From: Spirochaetia bacterium
GTDB lineage: Bacteria > Spirochaetota > Spirochaetia > Treponematales > Treponemataceae
DNA length: 45,938 bases
Assembly (NCBI GenBank): GCA_900769975.1
Contig: CAAGIR010000008.1
Span: 1-45,938 of the forward strand
Reading direction: 5' to 3'
This document shows, piece by piece, positions 41,156-45,938 of this stretch. The position numbers were made by a program, and so were the translations under genes. Numbering within the stretch: position 1 is the first letter of the stretch; the number at the start of each line of letters is the position of its first letter. The notes below the pieces were generated by a model. The model worked only from the letters and a program-made list of their open reading frames with translations, did not search any database and was not told where the DNA came from.

Positions 41156-41250
41156 ACCATACATATTAACGCATAAAGTATATAGAGGTACGCCGCTAAG
41201 GCGACGTACCCGCATATCTTATCAAATTTGTTTTCTTTACCCTCTTTCAT
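41152..41250 (-). CDS. Small single-span membrane protein
   Basis: 32 residues. It starts 2 bp after the stop of the 41253-42089 gene and overlaps the MORN gene start (ATGA). Charged N-terminus MKEGKENKFDKI, then a hydrophobic helix (CGYVALAAYLYILYALICMV) to the end. Tight coupling on both sides argues that it is translated. It would place a single helix in the membrane with its N-terminus in the cytoplasm, possibly anchoring or regulating the MORN-type protein. Confidence 0.5.
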   Translation of the reverse strand: MKEGKENKFDKICGYVALAAYLYILYALICMV

Positions 41251-41252
41251 AG

Positions 41253-42089
41253 CTAAGACAAATTTGTGTCAATACCTAATAAAACCTGAATCTCATCACG
41301 CCTGCGTATCAGCTTGTCCAACTTGTTGTTAATAGCCTCAAGTTGGTCCTTCAGCCTCCTAAGTTTATTAGCCTTTGTGTCTCTTCTGGAGAGCCACTCC
41401 TGCCTAATTTTAAGCTCTTCCTCATTGGTGTCTGCACCCATAATAATATCACACGAGTTTGTGGCTTTACGGACGATTTTTAAATCCTCTGGTAGTCTTA
41501 GCCTATACATTATCACGTTACTCCTCTTGTCTACCATAAGTCCAACTATACGCCCCGATATAGGGGACCCGTCCTCGCCAATATAGCTGGCGAACTTGCC
41601 GATATTATCGGAGGCCTTAGCAATCTCGGCTTCCAGACGCTCCGCGGGCCAGGACTTTTTAGTCTCTTTAATAACAGGCTCACCCGGTATTACCCTCATA
41701 TAGCCGGCCCCCATCCACTTAGATACCTTGGTACCGTCTTTATCAAGACTTATAATGTAACATACCTTAAGGTGTTTTTTATTAGGCCTTACGCTCGTAA
41801 TAACACCCGTATATATCGTCGGGTCACCTTTAAGCCTAATACTACATCTGCACCCCTTGAGGCCCTTTGCCCATTTAGCGGCCTCGGTAAAGTCATGTGT
41901 GGGCGCCACGGCCCTTCGGGCCAGCTCCTCCTTAATACATTCGAGCGCTTCTCCCTCGGCATGCAAGAGCTCTGCAAATAGGGTCTTAGTATCTTCGGCC
42001 CTTGCAATTGAGGTATAGTCCATTTCATTTTCAGCGGCGGGCCCAGGTGTCTGTTCCTGCGCCGCCTTTTTAGTTTTAGTGCTTTTCAT
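41253..42089 (-). CDS. SH3/KOW-like and coiled-coil protein (paralogue of 44631-45083)
   Basis: 278 residues. A Lys-rich start is followed by two small beta domains. The first has CRCSIRLKGDPTIYTGVITS. The second has SGRIVGLMVDKRSNVIMYRL. A terminal coiled coil (NKLRRLKDQLEAINNKLDKL) completes it. The second domain plus coiled coil matches the 150-residue protein at 44631-45083 (GIIIGLNIDRRTDSAMYRIL, then a coiled coil). The function is unknown. SH3-like domains before a coiled coil suggest a scaffold or nucleic-acid-binding adaptor. Confidence 0.6.
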   Translation of the reverse strand: MKSTKTKKAAQEQTPGPAAENEMDYTSIARAEDTKTLFAELLHAEGEALECIKEELARRAVAPTHDFTEAAKWAKGLKGCRCSIRLKGDPTIYTGVITSVRPNKKHLKVCYIISLDKDGTKVSKWMGAGYMRVIPGEPVIKETKKSWPAERLEAEIAKASDNIGKFASYIGEDGSPISGRIVGLMVDKRSNVIMYRLRLPEDLKIVRKATNSCDIIMGADTNEEELKIRQEWLSRRDTKANKLRRLKDQLEAINNKLDKLIRRRDEIQVLLGIDTNLS

Positions 42090-42152
42090 TTTTTAAGTAG
42101 CCCATGTTATATACCATTTGGCCCTCGGTTTTTATTTATTACATTTATAACG

Positions 42153-42160
42153 CAAATACA
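42153..42160 (-). promoter_or_regulatory. Weak TAnnTTTG-like element
   Basis: Reads TGTATTTG then CG on the minus strand (one mismatch to TAnnTTTG), 64 bp upstream of the ATG at 42089, with AT-rich DNA around it. Possible internal promoter. Confidence 0.35.
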
Positions 42161-42223
42161 ATAAATTTTTTAATATAAACAACATTTTTTATAGTTTTTA
42201 TAAAATTTTTTACATCCCGATGA

Positions 42224-42273
42224 GTGCGGGGGCAGATTCGAACTGCCCCGGCCCCAAAATAAATAGCCCGCGC
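42224..42273 (-). ncRNA. tRNA-like minihelix 1
   Basis: Minus-strand order: 5' acceptor-like GCGCG (42273-42269), 19-nt insert (42268-42250), 7-bp T stem GGGGCAG (42249-42243), 7-nt loop TTCGAAT (42242-42236), CTGCCCC (42235-42229), 3' acceptor-like CGCAC (42228-42224). The acceptor plus T helix totals 12 bp with one C-A mismatch. There is no room for D or anticodon arms; the insert can pair only GGC/GCC. It lies in the gap between the genes ending at 42286 and starting at 42089. Confidence 0.6.
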
Positions 42274-42285
42274 TATTTAAACGCC

Positions 42286-42714
42286 CTACTCGTTACACTC
42301 TTCAGTTTTGAGCGCTTTCCATTCCTCAAAGGCGCTTTCTACAACATCCCTATACACAAGGTTCAACACATAGCACCTTATACATACATCAAACCACTCG
42401 AAGTCCTGCTCTAAAAAGTGTTCGCCGACTTCCGTGGCGGATATTCCGAAGTCTTCGCAAGCCTCTTGGGCTATATCAATATTATCCATCACATAACCTC
42501 TGGCTATAGGGCTACTAAAGGTATAGGAGCCGGAGGCGTTTCCGGTAATAGCGTCTTCTGTAAACGCCCTATCATACACATAATCGGCCAAGTCATCAGG
42601 GTCTGTGGCGTTAATTTCCTCTAACGTATCGCCATCAAAATACGAGGGCAAGTAAGTATTTACCATTTCGTCTTTTAGGTCTGCTTCTACAGCCTCATAA
42701 TAATTATACTTCAT
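42286..42714 (-). CDS. Acidic conserved protein with ITGNASGSYTF signature
   Basis: 142 residues, strongly acidic. It has AFTEDAITGNASGSYTFSSP, then a helical part with DIAQEACEDFGI and EWFDVCIRCYVLNLVYRDVV. I recognise the ITGNASGSYTF / DV.IRCY pattern from proteins carried by phages and mobile elements in Firmicutes and Bacteroidota, with unknown function. The high negative charge leaves DNA mimicry open as a possibility, but this is only inference. A 13-bp repeat array precedes the start. Confidence 0.6.
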   Translation of the reverse strand: MKYNYYEAVEADLKDEMVNTYLPSYFDGDTLEEINATDPDDLADYVYDRAFTEDAITGNASGSYTFSSPIARGYVMDNIDIAQEACEDFGISATEVGEHFLEQDFEWFDVCIRCYVLNLVYRDVVESAFEEWKALKTEECNE

Positions 42715-42717
42715 AAT

Positions 42718-42770
42718 TTTAATTAGGTTAATTAGGTTAGTTAATTAGGTTAGTTAATTAGGTTAGTAAT
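42718..42770. repeat. 13-bp tandem repeat in leader
   Basis: Three tandem copies of AATTAGGTTAGTT with a partial copy at the gene-proximal end, between the stop of the 42763-43572 gene and the ATG at 42714. Same position and A/T style as the heptamer array at 40622. Confidence 0.8.
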
Positions 42771-43572
42771 TTAGCGCGTCTTCACGAGAACAAAAGAAAT
42801 GTATACCGCTGGAGCATTCGTTCCACCTGAACTCATCGAAGTAGTCGGGGTAAACCTTTTTACCCATCTTATATGTTATCGGGACGTATGTGTCGCTACT
42901 GACCTCTTCTATAAGCTCCTTCGTATCCAGGTCAAGTATATTTATTACCTCCGCCTTGCTGCACCTGCACTTATTTGAGGTAGCCGAACTGCGCTTTGCG
43001 TCAGCTGGTATTAATAAGGTTATAAGGTACCTGTCATTAAGCTTTTTATAGCCGTAAAAAGAACCCTCTTCAGGACAAGACAAAGGGCACTCCATATTTT
43101 TAACGCCTATAAGCTCCGCGTCAGTCAGGTCCATATCTTTAATAATGGCATCCGTCATATCAGCACCTGTTAGGGATATGTTACTGGCAAAGGCCTTTCG
43201 AAGGTCAGCCCCGCGGAGGTTGGCGAAACGGAGGTCGGAGCCGTATAGGTTAGCTTTAAACAGCTTAGCACTTATAAGGCTACTGCCAAAGAGGTCCATC
43301 CTACGCATTTTTGCAAAAGTCAAGTTAACATCAATAAATGTTGAGTGGGGCATTACCACATCATTTAATATAGCGCCCTTGAGGTCTAAGCCGCATATCT
43401 GTAGCCCATCTAAGCAGTATTTGCCGCAGACCTCTTTTTCTTGCTCATACGCTGTCGTTATATCGGCGTAGTGGAGGCAAATACCCTCCTTTACGGCCCT
43501 CTCAAGGGCCTCCTTAAGCGTACCATCATACTCCATTATGACGGAACCGTCAAATCTAAACAGTTGTTTCAT
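42763..43572 (-). CDS. Pentapeptide-repeat protein with DUF5758-like C-terminus
   Basis: 269 residues. The start MKQLFRFDGSVIMEYDGTLK is nearly the same as that of the protein at 43669-44421. The middle (about 60-155) has pentapeptide repeats with the A(D/N)LxG pattern (KANLYGSDLRFANLRGADLR). The C-terminal 110 residues carry CPEEGSFYGYKKL, IPADAKRSSATSNKCRCSKA and FRWNECSSGIHFF, which match the DUF5758 domain often joined to pentapeptide repeats in phages. Such proteins form right-handed beta-helices; known functions include DNA mimicry against gyrase, but nothing here fixes the role. Confidence 0.8.
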   Translation of the reverse strand: MKQLFRFDGSVIMEYDGTLKEALERAVKEGICLHYADITTAYEQEKEVCGKYCLDGLQICGLDLKGAILNDVVMPHSTFIDVNLTFAKMRRMDLFGSSLISAKLFKANLYGSDLRFANLRGADLRKAFASNISLTGADMTDAIIKDMDLTDAELIGVKNMECPLSCPEEGSFYGYKKLNDRYLITLLIPADAKRSSATSNKCRCSKAEVINILDLDTKELIEEVSSDTYVPITYKMGKKVYPDYFDEFRWNECSSGIHFFCSREDALNY

Positions 43573-43602
43573 AATTTAATACTTTTTAAGGTTAGTACTA
43601 AG

Positions 43603-43653
43603 GGCGGCGCCGGGGGCTCGAACCCCGCCTAAGGCCCCGTCGGCCGCGCCGCC
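43603..43653 (-). ncRNA. tRNA-like minihelix 2
   Basis: Minus-strand order: GGCGGCGC (43653-43646), 18-nt insert (43645-43628) that can form a 4-bp GGCC/GGCC hairpin with a 5-nt loop, T stem CGGGG (43627-43623), loop TTCGAGC (43622-43616), CCCCG (43615-43611), GCGCCGCC (43610-43603). The 8-bp acceptor and 5-bp T stem pair perfectly, 13 bp in all. D and anticodon arms are absent. It lies between the two pentapeptide-repeat genes. Confidence 0.7.
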
Positions 43654-43668
43654 GCAGGTCGTGGCTGC

Positions 43669-44421
43669 TCACTTGAAGTCGACATGGAGGGTCTTGGCCC
43701 CCTCGAAACAGACCCCGTAGAGGTCGGCCCCGGCCAGGCGGGCCCCTGTAAGGTCGGCCCCGTAGAGGTCGGCCCCGCGGAGGTCAGCCTCCCGGAGGTC
43801 AGCCCCACTGAGGTCGGCCCTCGATAGATACGCCTCCTTGAGACCGGCCCCGCTGAGGTCCGCCCCCCTGAGGTCCGCCCCCTGGAGGTCTGCCCCCTGG
43901 AGGTCTGCCCAGCGGAGGTCGGCCCCCCGGAGGTCGGCCCCTGTAAGGTCGGCCCCCGCCAAGCGGGCCCCGCGGAGGTCAGCCTCCCTGAGGTCAGCCC
44001 CCTGGAGGTCGGCCCAGCGGAGGTCAGCCCCCTGGAGGTCAGCCTCCCTTAGGTCAGCCCCACTTATACGGGCGTCACTGAGGTCGGCATGGCGGAGGCT
44101 GGCCCCCTGGAGGTCCGCGCCATTAAGCCACGCAACCCGTAGGTCAGCCCCGCCGAGTTTAGCCCCGCCGAGTTTAGCCCCGCCGAAAAGGGCCCCCTTC
44201 AGTATAACCCCTTGCATATAGGCGCCCCTTAGGCGCGCTTTCGTCAGGTTAATAAACTCCAATTTAATAGTCTCTCCCGGTTTTCCTTCTATTAGCGTCG
44301 CTGCGAATAGGTCTACCCCTGTAAGGTCTACCCCTGTAAGGTTCGCCCTCTCGATGGCCTCCTTAAGCTCCCCCCCATACTCCATTATAGGGGAACCGTC
44401 AAATCTAAACAGTTGTTTCAT
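43669..44421 (-). CDS. Pentapeptide-repeat protein
   Basis: 250 residues. After an N-terminal segment shared with the 42763-43572 protein, almost the whole chain from about 80 to 245 is A(D/N)LxG repeats (GADLQGADLRWADLQGADLR and similar), some 30 units. They predict a long right-handed quadrilateral beta-helix. The 15-bp repeats in the DNA give strong strand bias and false ORFs on the other strand. QnrA- and MfpA-like pentapeptide proteins mimic DNA and bind gyrase, and a phage could use one on host topoisomerases or restriction enzymes. This is inference. Confidence 0.85.
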   Translation of the reverse strand: MKQLFRFDGSPIMEYGGELKEAIERANLTGVDLTGVDLFAATLIEGKPGETIKLEFINLTKARLRGAYMQGVILKGALFGGAKLGGAKLGGADLRVAWLNGADLQGASLRHADLSDARISGADLREADLQGADLRWADLQGADLREADLRGARLAGADLTGADLRGADLRWADLQGADLQGADLRGADLSGAGLKEAYLSRADLSGADLREADLRGADLYGADLTGARLAGADLYGVCFEGAKTLHVDFK

Positions 44422-44450
44422 AATTTAATACTTTTTAAGGTTTATATTAG

Positions 44451-44497
44451 GGGGTATACGGGAATCGAACCCGTACAGGCCGCGCCTGCGGTACCCC
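44451..44497 (-). ncRNA. tRNA-like minihelix 3
   Basis: Minus-strand order: GGGGTA (44497-44492), 16-nt insert (44491-44476) that can fold as CAGG/CCTG with loop CGCGG, T stem TACGGG (44475-44470), loop TTCGATT (44469-44463), CCCGTA (44462-44457), TACCCC (44456-44451). The two stems pair perfectly, 12 bp in total, with the canonical 7-nt T loop. There is no space for D and anticodon arms. It lies upstream of the pentapeptide-repeat gene at 44421. Confidence 0.7.
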
Positions 44498-44501
44498 TAC
44501 C

Positions 44502-44562
44502 CCAGGGGAGGCTTTTATCCCTGGGAGGCTTTTATCCCCAGGGGGCTTTTATCCCCAGGGGG
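44502..44562. repeat. About 18-bp tandem repeat next to minihelix 3
   Basis: Repeats of GGCTTTTATCCCC(A)GGG, three good copies and a diverged fourth, on the 5' side of minihelix 3 in minus-strand order. The units contain the short palindrome CCCCTGGGG. Confidence 0.75.
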
Positions 44563-44630
44563 GCTATATACTCCCGTTATTTATATATCCACGCAATACA
44601 CAGCAGCGATATAAAGGGGGGGACAGGCCC

Positions 44631-45083
44631 CTAAGCCTCCCCCTCGCTCTCCCCGCTCTCCTCGGTTTCCCCCTTAAGCACTTTTATGGCTTGCTGCAGC
44701 TTTACCCGCTGATAATGCAGTTCTGTTATTTTGGCTGTCAGCTTGTTATACTCAGCAGTCAGCCGGTCTAAAACTTTGTCGCCCGAAGTTATATAGCTGT
44801 TCGGGTCTTTGGCTCTGTATTTAATGGCATAGAGCCTCCCCTCCTCTGACACGTCCGGGCTTATAATAATATACGGGCTATTATATATTTTATTAAAATA
44901 TTTATTGTTATTATTTATATTGCAGAGTATACGGTACATGGCCGAGTCAGTCCGCCGGTCAATATTAAGGCCTATAATAATGCCTGTTAATTTTTCGCCT
45001 CTGAGTGTTTTGAAGTCTATACTGTGCCCGATATTGAGCTCCATCTGGGGTATAACCGCCCCGTAGTTAAAAGGTCTGTTCAT
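44631..45083 (-). CDS. SH3/KOW-like and coiled-coil protein (short paralogue)
   Basis: 150 residues, first gene of the leftward block, with a TATATTTGC promoter 29 bp upstream. The beta domain has GEKLTGIIIGLNIDRRTDSA and IYNSPYIIISPDVSEEGRLY. It is followed by a coiled coil (VLDRLTAEYNKLTAKITELH) and an acidic tail (GETEESGESEGEA). It resembles the C-terminal half of the 41253-42089 protein, so one is probably a duplication of the other. Function unknown. Confidence 0.6.
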   Translation of the reverse strand: MNRPFNYGAVIPQMELNIGHSIDFKTLRGEKLTGIIIGLNIDRRTDSAMYRILCNINNNNKYFNKIYNSPYIIISPDVSEEGRLYAIKYRAKDPNSYITSGDKVLDRLTAEYNKLTAKITELHYQRVKLQQAIKVLKGETEESGESEGEA

Positions 45084-45111
45084 AGCTGTTGTTGTTTTTT
45101 ATATTTACACT

Positions 45112-45120
45112 GCAAATATA
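45112..45120 (-). promoter_or_regulatory. Leftward TAnnTTTG promoter
   Basis: TATATTTGC on the minus strand, 29 bp before the ATG at 45083. Together with the rightward element at 45215 it flanks a 94-bp A-rich tract. Probable main promoter of the accessory block. Confidence 0.75.
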
Positions 45121-45214
45121 AAAAAAATTTTAATATGCAGTTAAAAAAAATTAAAAAAAAATTAAAAAAATTAAAAAAATTAAAAAAAAATTAAAAAAAT
45201 TAAAAAAAAAGTTG

Positions 45215-45223
45215 TATCTTTGC
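45215..45223 (+). promoter_or_regulatory. Rightward TAnnTTTG promoter
   Basis: TATCTTTGC at 45215-45223 followed by AG, 30 bp before the ATG at 45253, after an A-rich tract with AAAATT repeats. It lacks the CGTATTA and GTTAAAT elements. Confidence 0.75.
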
Positions 45224-45252
45224 AGTGTTAAACAATAAAAAATAGTAGTTAT

Positions 45253-45480
45253 ATGGAAACAAAGAAAAAAGTATCATTAAAGGAAGTAGTCGAAAACCCG
45301 AACAAATGGATAATTACAAACATTTTGCGCGGTTACAGAGGTAGGATAAGGGTAGATGCTCGAACCCGTAGTCACATCGCTGATGGTGTTAACAGGTACA
45401 GCGAATGGTGCACAGAACAATATTTTAACAGACTCCGCGCTAATATTGGCAGATGTAAGGCAAAAGAATTTTACTCCTAA
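45253..45480 (+). CDS. Small basic hypothetical protein
   Basis: 75 residues, starting METKKKVSLKEVVENPNKWI. Rich in Arg (RGYRGRIRVDARTRSH; RLRANIGRCKAKE), so possibly nucleic-acid-binding. It has its own promoter and is the only rightward gene after the leftward block. It ends 13 bp before the octamer array. If the genome is circular, this gene would lead into the non-coding region and then the terminase operon. Confidence 0.55.
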   Translation: METKKKVSLKEVVENPNKWIITNILRGYRGRIRVDARTRSHIADGVNRYSEWCTEQYFNRLRANIGRCKAKEFYS

Positions 45481-45493
45481 GTGCTTTAATGAC

Positions 45494-45755
45494 TGGTGTA
45501 CTGGTCAGCTGGTGCACTGGTCAGCTGGTGTACTGGTCAGCTGGTGTACTGGTCAGCTGGTGTACTGGTCAGCTGGTGCACTGGTCAGCTGGTGCACTGG
45601 TGCACTGGTGTACTGGTCAGCTGGTGTACTGGTCAGCTGGTGCACTGGTCAGCTGGTGCACTGGTGCACTGGTGTAATGGTGCACTGGTGCACTGGTGCA
45701 CTGGTGTAATGGTGCACTGGTGTACTGGTCAGCTGGTGCACTGGTGCACTGGTGT
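45494..45755. repeat. Octamer tandem array (about 33 units)
   Basis: Units GGTGCACT, GGTGTACT, GGTCAGCT and GGTGTAAT follow each other without a break in the 8-bp period. Many junctions create the palindromes CAGCTG and GTGCAC. Since 8 is not a multiple of 3, the array is open in all three forward frames, which argues against coding. Candidate protein-binding or replication array. Confidence 0.9.
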
Positions 45756-45796
45756 ATTAGGCCCCTAATACAGCGGGGCCGTACCCTTATATAGGT

Positions 45797-45938
45797 CTAA
45801 AGGGGGCCCCTCCCTCCTGCCCATAACCCGCCTACACCCAAGCCAAAAAAATTATAATATCACTAAAGGGGGCCCCTCCCTCCTGCCCATAACCCGCCTA
45901 CACCCAAGCCAAAAAAATTATAATATCACTAAAGGGGC
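45797..45938. repeat. 66-bp direct repeat at the window end
   Basis: The unit starting CTAAAGGGGG occurs at 45797 and 45863, and the first 10 bp start again at 45929 with one base different before the window stops. Period exactly 66. It could be a true tandem repeat, a terminal redundancy or an assembly join. Confidence 0.9.

Larger units (their letters stand above)
45481..45938. other. Non-coding right end
   Basis: About 460 bp with no credible gene. It holds an octamer array (about 45494-45755), a short unique stretch and a 66-bp direct repeat that runs to the end. Frames through the octamer array stay open only because the repeat has no stop codons. Confidence 0.75.

Noticed and set aside
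42224..42300. Complete tRNA using GAGTG (42300-42296) as the 5' acceptor
   Set aside because: The 5' half would lie inside the coding end of the 42286 gene, the possible anticodon stem has an 8-nt loop, and the D arm is missing.
43838..44221. ORF of RSAP repeats opposite the pentapeptide gene
   Set aside because: Mirror image of the pentapeptide repeats on the other strand.
44413..44634. ORF reading GIEPVQ across minihelix 3
   Set aside because: A typical false ORF antisense to a tRNA-like T arm, and it lies opposite the leftward transcript.
45359..45380. Fourth tRNA-like T loop (GCTCGAACCCG)
   Set aside because: The flanking bases do not pair, and it lies inside the 45253 gene.
45494..45755. 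CRISPR array
   Set aside because: Unit is 8 bp with no spacers and no cas genes nearby. The 15-bp units at 27991 are coding.
45356..45768. Three overlapping ORFs encoding WCTGQLV-type repeats
   Set aside because: They arise because the 8-bp repeat has no stop in any forward frame. No start signal, and composition unlike the other genes.
1..45938. Reassigned stop codons
   Set aside because: TAG, TAA and TGA all end genes at sensible places, and no conserved domain continues past a stop except at the A10 frameshift.
1..45938. Diversity-generating retroelement, integrase or attachment site
   Set aside because: No reverse transcriptase, no template/variable repeat pair, no tyrosine or serine recombinase seen.

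Overview
The window looks like a complete or near-complete genome of a tailed, siphovirus-like phage that infects a member of the Bacteroidota. Two things point to this host. The promoters are of the TAnnTTTG type used by the Bacteroidota primary sigma factor. The head, neck and tail proteins are of types I associate with gut Bacteroidota phages. I see no integrase, recombinase, lysogeny module, CRISPR array, full-length tRNA or rRNA. Both ends are non-coding and repeat-rich, as expected if a circular or permuted genome was cut there.

Layout. 1-1499 is a non-coding, AT-rich region with large palindromes and an array of nine alternately inverted 20-bp boxes. 1500-27304 (+) is the virion and lysis block: DNA-binding protein, small and large terminase, probable tail tube, portal, scaffold, major capsid protein, carbohydrate-binding-like structural proteins, neck proteins, tail chaperones with a programmed -1 frameshift on an A10 run, a 1372-residue tape measure, tail-tip proteins, Cys-rich proteins, holin, M15 endolysin and a spanin-like protein. 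27411-39538 (+) is the regulation and replication block: XRE regulator, DUF2800 nuclease, DUF2815 ssDNA-binding-like protein, a thymidylate-synthase homologue with an Asn-to-Asp change that predicts a dCMP substrate, family A DNA polymerase, VapE-type primase/helicase, VRR-NUC nuclease, SNF2 helicase, a truncated dUTPase-like ORF and an OmpR-like regulator with a degenerate receiver. 45083-39583 (-) is a leftward accessory block: two pentapeptide-repeat proteins, a MORN-type protein, two paralogous coiled-coil proteins and small unknowns. 45481-45938 holds an octamer tandem array and a 66-bp direct repeat that runs off the window end.

The least expected signals are non-coding. (1) Three tRNA-like minihelices lie on the minus strand between accessory genes. 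Each has a 12-13 bp acceptor-plus-T stem and a 7-nt TTCGA-type T loop, but only a 16-19 nt insert where the D and anticodon arms should be. They could be processing sites that divide the accessory operon. (2) Three virion-gene promoters carry 10-bp direct repeats (GTTAAAT-type) exactly 42 and 32 bp upstream of the -7 element. This geometry suits an OmpR-type activator, and the phage encodes one. (3) GATC is nearly absent: I found one copy in 45.9 kb by eye. This suggests strong counter-selection by host restriction. (4) The left non-coding region has an array of long hairpins built from one 20-bp box, a good candidate for an origin, packaging or structured-RNA locus.

All functions come from reading motifs by eye. 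No database search was run.
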